Origin: Clostridiales bacterium
Lineage (GTDB): Bacteria; Bacillota; Clostridia; Christensenellales; Aristaeellaceae
NCBI GenBank assembly: GCA_004555155.1
Contig: SFJH01000003.1
Span: forward strand, 1-64,000
DNA: 64,000 nt
Reading direction: 5' to 3'
The notes below the pieces were generated by a model. It saw nothing but the letters and a program-made list of their open reading frames with translations, made no database searches and was not told the origin of the DNA. Shown here one piece after another: positions 23,559-31,057 of this stretch. How positions within the stretch are numbered: position 1 is the stretch's first letter; each line of letters starts with the position of its first letter. The translations under genes were made by a program, and so were the position numbers.

Positions 23559-24484
23559 ATTCTCTCGATTTGCACCATATCCAGAAGCGCCTTGTAGACC
23601 GTCTTGTCGACCACCTTGTATCCGTCCGTCACACAGCGCGCCGTCGCGCAGGCCACGCCCATGCGGAAGGTGTCCTCCAGATCGTTGTCGCCGATGCAGC
23701 CGCAGACCAGTCCCGCGACCATTGCATCGCCCGCGCCCACCGTGGAATGTACATCAATGTTGATCCGCGGGGCATACAGCGTGCTGTCGCCGTCCGTGAT
23801 CAGCGCGCCGTCCGCTCCCAGAGACACCGCAACGATGGAGACGCCCATGGAGATATACTTCATCGCCGCATCGCGAATCTCGGGAAGGGTCTTCAGCTCA
23901 CGGCCGCTCATGATCTCCAGCTCGTAGCGGTTGGGCTTGATCATAAACGGCTGTGCTTCCAGGCCATAGCGCATGCGCTCTCCGTCCGCATCCAGAATGC
24001 AGCGGCAGCCAAGACCTTCCACGCTCTGAATCAGCGTCCGGTAGTAGTCCTGCGGGCACCCCGGCGGCAGCGAACCCGCCAGCACCAGATAATCCGTGTT
24101 CTCCGCATGCAGCGTCACCAGTTCGGACATCCGCTTGAGATCCGCCTCGCTCACCTGCGCGCCGGCCTCGTTGATCTCCGTGATGACGCCGGTGGATTGA
24201 TCCAGCACCTTGATATTCGTTCGCACGCTGCCTTCGCACCAGACGAAGTTGTATGCCGCAGAGTTCATCATCAGCCGCTTTTCGAACAGCTTCGATCCGT
24301 CCTTGTACATAAAGCCGATGCACTCGGCGTCCATGCCCAGCGCCGCCACCGTCAGCGCCACATTGATCCCCTTGCCCGCGGCGACGCTGTGCGTGCTGAT
24401 CACGCGGTTGAGCCCGCCCGGCACGAGATGATCAATGGTCAGCGTCCGGTCAATGCTCGGATTGAGCGATATTGTTGTAATCAT
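23555..24484 (-). CDS. 1-phosphofructokinase/tagatose-6-phosphate kinase family hexose kinase
   Basis: 309-residue PfkB-family kinase. The substrate part has TISLNPSIDRT and GGLNRV, and the loop AAGKGINVALTVAALG. The nucleotide and catalytic motif is STVGAGDAMVAGL (about 245-257), with the general-base Asp. Family length is normal. It phosphorylates fructose-1-phosphate or a related sugar phosphate. No fru PTS or regulator is adjacent; instead it sits between a small membrane protein and ktrB with ATGA overlaps on both sides, so its exact substrate cannot be deduced. Confidence 0.88.
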   Translation of the reverse strand: MITTISLNPSIDRTLTIDHLVPGGLNRVISTHSVAAGKGINVALTVAALGMDAECIGFMYKDGSKLFEKRLMMNSAAYNFVWCEGSVRTNIKVLDQSTGVITEINEAGAQVSEADLKRMSELVTLHAENTDYLVLAGSLPPGCPQDYYRTLIQSVEGLGCRCILDADGERMRYGLEAQPFMIKPNRYELEIMSGRELKTLPEIRDAAMKYISMGVSIVAVSLGADGALITDGDSTLYAPRINIDVHSTVGAGDAMVAGLVCGCIGDNDLEDTFRMGVACATARCVTDGYKVVDKTVYKALLDMVQIERI

Positions 24485-24705
24485 GTGTCTGCTCCCTCTT
24501 CGTCATCATTTGCCGCATCCGGACAGGGCGTCCTTTCGCCGTCCGTCTCCGGCTCCTCCCGCTCCCGGGCGGCCTGCCGCTCCTCTTCGCGCACCTGCGC
24601 GACAAAGCGGCGAATCTGACCTACGGTCACTGCGCACACAACCGCTCCCAATGCAATCAGGGCAGCCGCGCAGACAGCGATCAATTCAATCGTTTCCATC
24701 TTCAC
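24481..24705 (-). CDS. Small single-pass membrane protein
   Basis: 74 residues: one hydrophobic helix (about 6-27, ELIAVCAAALIALGAVV) then a charged, acidic tail (REEERQAAREREEPE). No family recognised. It is likely real because it lies 12 bases after glnN, its stop overlaps the kinase start by 4 bases, and no other gene accounts for the DNA. It may tune a neighbouring membrane or enzyme complex; this is unproven. Confidence 0.65.
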   Translation of the reverse strand: MKMETIELIAVCAAALIALGAVVCAVTVGQIRRFVAQVREEERQAAREREEPETDGERTPCPDAANDDEEGADT

Positions 24706-24717
24706 CTCGGTCGGCGT

Positions 24718-26802
24718 TTACATCACGCTGAACAGCAGCTCGGAATAGGTCGGATAGGGCCAGTCCTTCGCGCCGACAATCAGCTCGGCGGCATCCACGG
24801 GCTCGCGCAGCGCGCACATGCGCGTGAGGATCTCATCGCGGCTGTACACTGCGCGGCGCAGCCGGCTGTCCATCGGTGCGCCGTCCAGCGCCTCGTTCAG
24901 GGCTTCCGCGCCATAGACCATCTGCGTCATCAGGCCGGAGAGTTTTTTCAGCGCCCACATTTCATAGCAGTCCTCGACGCCCAGGGCCTTCTTCGCCTGC
25001 GCGCCCTCGCCCAGCTTCCGCGTAAAGCCGGACAGCGCCGGCAGAATCTCGCGCCGCACCATGTCCAGCATGGTCAGCGCTTCGATGTGAATCTCCTTGC
25101 TGTACTCCTCCAGCATGATCTCCTGTCGGGAGCGCAGCTCGGCCGCGGTGTAGATGCCATGGCGCTCAAACAGGCGGATGTTCTTTTCATCCGTGAAGTG
25201 CGTCAGCGCGTCGACAGCGTTGGTGAAATTCAGCAGGCCGCGGCGCTCCGCTTCCTGTACCCATTCTTCAGTATAGTTGTTTCCATTGAATACGATGCGG
25301 CGATGCTCGCGGATTGTCTTGCGGATCAGGTGCATCACCGCATAATCGAAGCTCTCCGCCTTCTCCAGCTCGTCGGCGAAATCGCTGAGCACATCCGCGA
25401 CAATCGTGTTGAGCACGATGTTCGGCTCCGCAATGGAGAGCGAAGAACCGGGCATGCGGAATTCAAACTTGTTTCCGGTAAAGGCGAAGGGCGAGGTGCG
25501 GTTGCGATCGGTGGAATCCCGCCGGAACTTGGGAATCGTATCGATGCCCACATCCATATAGCTTCCCTCATCGGGATTGAAATCCGCCTTGTTGACGATT
25601 GCGTCCAGAATGACCTCCAGATCGTCGCCGACAAACATCGATACGATGGCCGGCGGCGCTTCGTTTCCGCCCAGACGATGATCGTTGCCCGCCGACGAGA
25701 TCGAGATGCGCAGCAGATCCTGATGCTCGTCCACCGCGCGGATCACCGCCACCAGAAACAGCAGAAACAGCACGTTCTGGGAGGGATTCTTTCCGGGACT
25801 CAGAAGATTTTTGCCCGTATCCGTGCCCAGCGACCAGTTGTTGTGCTTGCCGCTGCCATTGACGCCGGCGAAGGGCTTCTCATGCAGCAGGCAGGCGAGT
25901 CCGTGCTTCCGGGCAAGCTTCTGCATCAGCTCCATGGTGAGCTGATTGTGGTCGGACGCGGTATTGACGTCGGTATAGACCGGCGCCAGCTCGTGCTGAG
26001 CCGGCGCAGCCTCGTTGTGCTCGGTGCGCGCGAACACGCCCAGCTTCCAGAGCTCCTCGTCCAGATCGCGCATAAAATTGGACACCCGGCTCTTCAGCGC
26101 GCCGAAATACTGATCGTCCATCTCCTGCCCCTTCACCGGGCGCGCGCCCAGCAGCGTCCGGCCCGTGAAGCGAAGGTCCGGGCGGCGCGCATAGAGGGGC
26201 TGATCGATCAGAAAATACTCCTGCTCCGGTCCGGCGGTGGGAATGACGCGCTGGACGTTCGTCTCGCCGAACAGCCTGAGAATGCGCAGCGCCTGCGCAT
26301 TGATCGCCTGCATGGAACGCAGCAGCGGCGTCTTCTTGTCCAGTACCTGACCGGTAAAGGAGCAATAGGCCGTGGGAATGCACAGCGTGCCATCCTTGAT
26401 GAACGCATAGGAGGTCGGATCCCAGGCGGTATAGCCGCGCGCTTCAAACGTGGCGCGCAGGCCGCCGGACGGGAACGAGGAGGCATCTGCCTCGCCCTTG
26501 ATCAGCTCCTTGCCGGAGAACTCCATGATCACTTCGCTGGCGCTGACCGGCGTAATGAATGCATCGTGCTTTTCAGCGGTGACTCCGCTCATCGGCTGGA
26601 ACCAGTGGGTGAAATGCGTCGCGCCCTTCTCAATGGCCCAATCCTTCATCGCGTTGGCCACGACATCGGCAATATCGGGATCCAGCTCGCGCCCGCTCTG
26701 GATTGTGCTCTTCAGGGCCTTGTAATCCGCATGGGGCAACCTTTCCTTCATCACCGAATCGTTGAAAACCATCGAACCAAACATCTCTTTAATCTTGCTC
26801 AT
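24718..26802 (-). CDS. glnN: Type III glutamine synthetase
   Basis: 694 residues, the long GSIII form that makes glutamine from glutamate, ammonia and ATP. The N-terminal part has FTHWFQPMSGVTAEKHDAF; the active site includes GPEQEYFLID (metal Glu), HNEAAPAQHELAPVY, and LLHEKPFAGVNGSGKHNNWSL. The C-terminus has the GSIII-specific extension. Full length. First gene of a tight run (glnN-small membrane protein-pfkB kinase-ktrB-ktrA) with a good SigA promoter. No GlnR-type operator was recognised. Confidence 0.96.
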   Translation of the reverse strand: MSKIKEMFGSMVFNDSVMKERLPHADYKALKSTIQSGRELDPDIADVVANAMKDWAIEKGATHFTHWFQPMSGVTAEKHDAFITPVSASEVIMEFSGKELIKGEADASSFPSGGLRATFEARGYTAWDPTSYAFIKDGTLCIPTAYCSFTGQVLDKKTPLLRSMQAINAQALRILRLFGETNVQRVIPTAGPEQEYFLIDQPLYARRPDLRFTGRTLLGARPVKGQEMDDQYFGALKSRVSNFMRDLDEELWKLGVFARTEHNEAAPAQHELAPVYTDVNTASDHNQLTMELMQKLARKHGLACLLHEKPFAGVNGSGKHNNWSLGTDTGKNLLSPGKNPSQNVLFLLFLVAVIRAVDEHQDLLRISISSAGNDHRLGGNEAPPAIVSMFVGDDLEVILDAIVNKADFNPDEGSYMDVGIDTIPKFRRDSTDRNRTSPFAFTGNKFEFRMPGSSLSIAEPNIVLNTIVADVLSDFADELEKAESFDYAVMHLIRKTIREHRRIVFNGNNYTEEWVQEAERRGLLNFTNAVDALTHFTDEKNIRLFERHGIYTAAELRSRQEIMLEEYSKEIHIEALTMLDMVRREILPALSGFTRKLGEGAQAKKALGVEDCYEMWALKKLSGLMTQMVYGAEALNEALDGAPMDSRLRRAVYSRDEILTRMCALREPVDAAELIVGAKDWPYPTYSELLFSVM

Positions 26803-26857
26803 AGGCCGCTCTTTCCCTTCGTGCGTTCAGAATAGGCAAACAGGCAAATTGTACTTT

Positions 26858-26886
26858 ATTATACGTTTTCACTGTAAACTTTGCAA
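26858..26886 (-). promoter_or_regulatory. SigA promoter of the glnN operon
   Basis: Minus strand TTGCAA (26886-26881), 17-bp spacer, TATAAT (26863-26858). Confidence 0.82.
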
Positions 26887-26908
26887 TCGCATCTTCCTCC
26901 AAAACCAC

Positions 26909-26937
26909 TTGCATAAACATTGCGCGTGCACTATAAT
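26909..26937 (+). promoter_or_regulatory. SigA promoter of the sugar isomerase gene
   Basis: TTGCAT, 17-bp spacer, TATAAT; ATGGAGGAG follows before the start codon. It is divergent from the glnN promoter, their -35 boxes 22 bp apart. Confidence 0.82.
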
Positions 26938-26975
26938 AAGGTCAACGGAAAAAATCCAATGAATGGAGGAGCATC

Positions 26976-27815
26976 ATGTATCAGTTTCCCATCGGCATTA
27001 TTCTGGAATCCTTCCGCAAGAGCATTCCCGAGTCCCTGAAGCTCGCCGCCGATCTCGGCGCGCAGGGCGTTCAGGTCTACGCCACCTACGGCGAGCTTTC
27101 CCCCAAAAACCTGACCGGCGGCAAGAAGCGCGAATTCCTGTCCATGGTCAAGGACAGCGGCCTCGTGATTTCCGCGCTGTGCGGCGACCTGGGCCACGGA
27201 TTCGGCAATCCGGAAAAGAATCCCCAGCTGATTGAGGACAGCAAGCGCATCCTCGACCTGGCGCTGGAGCTGGAGACCGACATCGTGACCACCCATATCG
27301 GCGTGGTGCCCGGCAATCCCGCCCATCCCCGCTATAAAATCCTGCAGGACGCCTGCGGCGAGCTGGCCGCTTATGCCGACAGCGTCAAGGCCCATTTCGC
27401 CATCGAGACCGGTCCCGAAACCTCTGCAACCCTGAAGGGCTTCCTCGATACGCTGCACTCCACCGGCGTGGCCGTGAACCTCGATCCCGCCAACCTGGTC
27501 ATGGTCACGGGCGACGACCCCGTTCAGGCCGTTTACACGCTGAAGGATTACATCGTCCACACCCACGCCAAGGATGGCCGGAAGCTCTATGATCTGGATC
27601 CCGAGGTCATCTATCGCGTTGTGGAATCCGAGCCGGTCACCAGCCCGGCCTTTATCGAGCTTCCCCTGGGCGAAGGCGACGTGCCCTTTGTCCCCTACCT
27701 CAAGGCTTTGGAGGACATCGGCTACAAAGGCTTCCTGACCATCGAGCGCGAGGTCGGCGACAATCCCGCCGGAGATGTGCGCACCGCCGTTGAATTCCTG
27801 AAGTCTCACCTGTAA
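26976..27815 (+). CDS. Sugar phosphate isomerase/epimerase (AP-endonuclease-2 fold)
   Basis: 279-residue TIM-barrel protein of the xylose isomerase-like family. Metal or substrate residues are suggested by TTHIGVVPG, FAIETGPETS, VNLDPANLVM, HTHAKDGR and FLTIEREVGD (Glu in the final strand). Normal length. Such enzymes act on keto/aldo sugars or inositols; the exact substrate is unknown. A GH36-like glycosidase follows, so a role in using the released sugar is plausible, although a terminator separates them. Confidence 0.88.
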   Translation: MYQFPIGIILESFRKSIPESLKLAADLGAQGVQVYATYGELSPKNLTGGKKREFLSMVKDSGLVISALCGDLGHGFGNPEKNPQLIEDSKRILDLALELETDIVTTHIGVVPGNPAHPRYKILQDACGELAAYADSVKAHFAIETGPETSATLKGFLDTLHSTGVAVNLDPANLVMVTGDDPVQAVYTLKDYIVHTHAKDGRKLYDLDPEVIYRVVESEPVTSPAFIELPLGEGDVPFVPYLKALEDIGYKGFLTIEREVGDNPAGDVRTAVEFLKSHL

Positions 27816-27827
27816 TCCGCATGGACA

Positions 27828-27869
27828 GAGCCGTCGATCCTTTCCGGATTGACGGCTCCGCTGTTTCTG
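27828..27869 (+). terminator. Intrinsic terminator between isomerase and GH36 genes
   Basis: 13-bp stem GAGCCGTCGATCC (27828-27840) with GGATTGACGGCTC (27846-27858), one G-U pair, then CGCTGTTTCT. The T-tract is modest. Confidence 0.7.
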
Positions 27870-27962
27870 GAAACTGCCGGCCTCCCGACGATCCCGCATG
27901 GGCTGCCGTCCCCCGGGGCCGGATGTTTTCGCGCGCCTTTCACAAGGAAGGAGGTCTCCCCT

Positions 27963-29984
27963 GTGCTGCAGAACTACACCAATTCCACCGCGTGGGATCG
28001 CTTTCAGGAAATCATCCGCCATCCGGAACGCGTGCCGTTCCGTTTTCGCTATCAGGGCAAGGACTATCGCGGCTTTCCGCACGACCACTTCGCGCCCGTC
28101 AGCCAGACTGCGGAAGCGCACGGCGCCCGTCAGGACTGGTTTCTCCGCTTTCTGTTTGACGAGTGCCTGACCGTCACGCTCAAGCTCTCATTCTATCAAA
28201 GCCACGGCGTCGCTGAATGGACCGTCTGGTTTGAGAACACCGGCGACCATGACAGCGGCATTCTGGAGGAATTGCAGGCCGAGCTGCACATCCCCGGCGA
28301 GCGGCCGGTTCTCAAGGGCATTCTTGGCGACCATGCCAATCAATACCAGCCGTATGCCTTCGATCTGCTGGCTCGTCCCGTTCGCTTCTCTGCGGACACC
28401 GGCCGGGCGACGCATATCGATTTCCCCTACTTCAATCTGGAGTGCGGCGATGGCGGCGTGATGCTGGCGATCGGCTGGGCCGGCACCTGGTCCGCCGCCT
28501 TTGAAGCCAACGGAGCCCGCACGCTCTGCACTCTCAGCGCCGTCAATCATGCAAAGACCCGCCTCAGGCCGGGCGAGACCATCCGCAGCGCGCTCTTCGT
28601 CGCCGCGCCCTATGCCCGGCGCGATGAAAACTACGCCGCCAACTATTGGCGCAGCTGGTTCATTCACTGCAATCTGCCGCCGGCCGACGCCAGCGGAAAT
28701 GCGCCCGCTCCCTTCTCCACCTGCTGTCTCAGCAGCGACACAGGCCTGCCCAATTCGGACGGAAGCATCTCCGAGCGGCACACCACCTGGCGCCCCAGTC
28801 TGGAAAAGATGCTCGCCGAGGGCGCAAAAGTCGACTTCCGCTGGTTCGACGCCGGCTGGTACATCGCGCCCGACGGCGGCTCTCCCGTCAGCGATTGGTG
28901 GGGCACCGTCGGCACCTGGACGCTGGATCCTGTGAAATGGCCGGGAAAGACCTTTCTGGAATCCACCGATTTCGCCCGGGCCCATGGCATGAAGACGCTG
29001 ATGTGGTTCGAGCCGGAGCGCGTGACGGATCCGGAATCGCTGGCGCAGCACTACGGCTATGATACGTCCTGGGCCATCCGCCGCGAGCACACGCCGGTAA
29101 TATCCAATAACATCGGCAATCCGGACTGTCTGCGCTGGACGACGGAGCGAATCTGCAAAACCCTCCGCGAAAACCGGGTTGAAATGTACAGGGAGGACAA
29201 CAACAGCGACCAGGCATCTCTCTGGCGCTATCTGGATTCCCAGGAGGGCGAGGATCGCCGTGGGATCACGGAATACAAGTTCATCATGGCCCACTACAAG
29301 ATGTGGGACGACATCATCGCCTGTACCCTGAGCTACGGCGGCTGCGGATTCGTGGATTCCTGCGCCAGCGGCGGCGGGCGCAACGATCTGGAGTCCCTCC
29401 GGCGCGGCATCCCGCTCATGCGAAGCGACGCGGACCGCACCAGCACCTCCCTTCGACTGTCCATGACCACCGCCTTCAACAACTGGATCCCCTTCTGCGG
29501 CGCATCCACCAAGGAAACGCTGAACGAGCTGGACGTGCCAGGCGAGAGCGACGTCTATATCTGGCGCGCCTCCTATCTGCCCGTGCTGAACATCGCCCAT
29601 CAGTTTGTGCAAAGCCCCACCCAGGATTTCTCCGACCTGCGGCGCGGCATGTCGGAATGGAAACAGGTCGCGCCCTATCTGCTCAAGGATTTCTACGTTC
29701 ACACCCCCTGGCACAGCGAGCATGACAGATCCTCCTTTACTGCGTTCAGCTTTTACGACGGCGAAGCGGACAAGGGCGTGCTGCTGGCCTTCCGGATGGA
29801 GGCGTGCGCGCAGGACGCCCTGACGATCCGCCTGCCCTATGCGGAGGCCGGGCGAAGGTGCCGTCTGACGGATCAGGATACCGGCGAGGTGGTCGAGATT
29901 GCAGCGGGTCAGAACGGATGCGACTGCACGCTGCACTTTTCCTCGCCCCGACAGGCGCGCCTGATATGGGTGGAGGTTGTGTGA
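27963..29984 (+). CDS. Glycoside hydrolase family 36-like (alpha-galactosidase clan)
   Basis: 673 residues, cytosolic. An N-terminal beta-sandwich (to about 270) is followed by a TIM barrel with FRWFDAGWY, MKTLMWFEPERV, a probable nucleophile Asp in YREDNNSDQ (about residue 410) and the acid/base region FVDSCASGGGRNDL. This is the GH36/GH-D layout, but EDNN replaces the usual KWDMN, so substrate may differ from classical alpha-galactosidase. I chose GTG 27963 because AAGGAAGGAGG lies 8 bases before it; an earlier ATG at 27849 lies inside the terminator hairpin. Confidence 0.85.
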   Translation: MLQNYTNSTAWDRFQEIIRHPERVPFRFRYQGKDYRGFPHDHFAPVSQTAEAHGARQDWFLRFLFDECLTVTLKLSFYQSHGVAEWTVWFENTGDHDSGILEELQAELHIPGERPVLKGILGDHANQYQPYAFDLLARPVRFSADTGRATHIDFPYFNLECGDGGVMLAIGWAGTWSAAFEANGARTLCTLSAVNHAKTRLRPGETIRSALFVAAPYARRDENYAANYWRSWFIHCNLPPADASGNAPAPFSTCCLSSDTGLPNSDGSISERHTTWRPSLEKMLAEGAKVDFRWFDAGWYIAPDGGSPVSDWWGTVGTWTLDPVKWPGKTFLESTDFARAHGMKTLMWFEPERVTDPESLAQHYGYDTSWAIRREHTPVISNNIGNPDCLRWTTERICKTLRENRVEMYREDNNSDQASLWRYLDSQEGEDRRGITEYKFIMAHYKMWDDIIACTLSYGGCGFVDSCASGGGRNDLESLRRGIPLMRSDADRTSTSLRLSMTTAFNNWIPFCGASTKETLNELDVPGESDVYIWRASYLPVLNIAHQFVQSPTQDFSDLRRGMSEWKQVAPYLLKDFYVHTPWHSEHDRSSFTAFSFYDGEADKGVLLAFRMEACAQDALTIRLPYAEAGRRCRLTDQDTGEVVEIAAGQNGCDCTLHFSSPRQARLIWVEVV

Positions 29985-29996
29985 GCAATCCCCGGG

Positions 29997-30020
29997 CATT
30001 TTGACACAGGCGTCAAAATG
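29997..30020 (+). promoter_or_regulatory. Operator-like palindrome upstream of the acyl-ACP thioesterase
   Basis: CATTTTGAC-N6-GTCAAAATG, a perfect 9-bp inverted repeat ending 4 bp before the -35. It lies 12 bases after the GH36 stop; it has no T-tract, so it is a poor terminator. Confidence 0.6.
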
Positions 30021-30024
30021 TCTA

Positions 30025-30053
30025 TTGATCTTTCCCCGATTTTGCGCGATAAT
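30025..30053 (+). promoter_or_regulatory. Promoter of the acyl-ACP thioesterase gene
   Basis: TTGATC (30025-30030), 17-bp spacer, GATAAT (30048-30053). TTGCGCGA occurs twice (30042-30049 and 30061-30068), flanking the -10 and the start site. Confidence 0.65.
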
Positions 30054-30097
30054 AAATCCATTGCGCGAGCAAATGTCATTCCGCGAGGTGAGTATCG

Positions 30098-30850
30098 ATG
30101 GAAAAGATCTACGGCGAAACCCTGGAGCTGCGCAGCTGTCACTGCGATGCCGGCGGGCTGTGGCGGCCGAGCGCCATTCTGGAAGCCATGCAGGAAACTG
30201 CCGCGGCGCACAGCGCGCGGCTGGGACTCGACCGAAGCACGCTGGTGCAGATGGGCATCGTATGGATTCTCTCCAGAACAAAGGTGGAAATGGAGCGCGT
30301 GCCCCAATTCGGCGAGCGCCTGATCATCGAGACCTATCCCACGCAGAACCGGCATCTGTTCTTTCCCCGCTCCCACGTATTCAAGGACATGCAGGGCGGC
30401 CTGGTCGGACGCGCCAACAGTTTGTGGGTGCTGGTCGATACGCAGACCCGGCGCATCGCATCGGACCCGCGCGTACTGGAGCGCCTGCCGGACAACCGAG
30501 ACCTGGCCCCGGCCGTCGGCATGCCGGCCACGGTTCATTCGCTGGAAGGGCCGTCTGTACCCGGCGCAATCGAGCCGCTGTATACCGATCTGGATATCAA
30601 CGGCCATGTCAACAATACCAAGTATCTGGACTGGTGCTGCAATGCCCTCGGCCCGGAGGCCATGCAGAACGCCTGCCTTTCGGCATTCGAGGTCAACTAT
30701 GATTCGGAAATCCTGCCCGGCAGCCGGATTCGCACGGAACTGACCCGGAAGGACGATTGCATCGCCTTCTGCGGCTTTGACGGCGGCAAAAGACACTTCG
30801 CGATCCGCGGAACGCTGGCCGCCCGGAAACCCTCTGAGATTTCCCTCTGA
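30098..30850 (+). CDS. Acyl-ACP thioesterase (FatA/FatB-like)
   Basis: 250-residue double hot-dog protein. N-terminal EKIYGETLELRSCHCDAGG and AAHSARLGLDRSTL; core EMERVPQFGERLIIETYPT; and the active-site half DLDINGHVNNTKYLDWC (about 167-183), where the Asp/Asn/His set of plant-type thioesterases is present. It releases free fatty acid from acyl-ACP. The fatty-acid operon lies 2.3 kb away on the other strand, ending in an acyl-CoA synthetase, so a release/reactivation route is plausible. Confidence 0.9.
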   Translation: MEKIYGETLELRSCHCDAGGLWRPSAILEAMQETAAAHSARLGLDRSTLVQMGIVWILSRTKVEMERVPQFGERLIIETYPTQNRHLFFPRSHVFKDMQGGLVGRANSLWVLVDTQTRRIASDPRVLERLPDNRDLAPAVGMPATVHSLEGPSVPGAIEPLYTDLDINGHVNNTKYLDWCCNALGPEAMQNACLSAFEVNYDSEILPGSRIRTELTRKDDCIAFCGFDGGKRHFAIRGTLAARKPSEISL

Positions 30851-30993
30851 GCCCTTAAAGGCGAAGCAAGCACAGCGAAAAGCCGCCCCTTGCCCGGAAA
30901 GCCATGCGGCCTTCAGACGCACGGCGTCTGCTCTCTGGACGAAGATCATCTTCCCGTTTTCATCGGGAACAGCGCAAAAACTTTCCCGACGCG

Positions 30994-31039
30994 CAGAGCA
31001 CCCCATCTGTCATCCGACAGACAGGGTGCTCTGTTTTTT
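30994..31039 (+). terminator. Intrinsic terminator of the thioesterase gene
   Basis: 10-bp stem CAGAGCACCC (30994-31003) with complement 31024-31033, an inner CTGTC/GACAG stem, then TTTTTT. The 30851-31057 interval holds nothing else that I can identify. Confidence 0.85.
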
Positions 31040-31057
31040 CGGGATTCGCCCGCTTTT

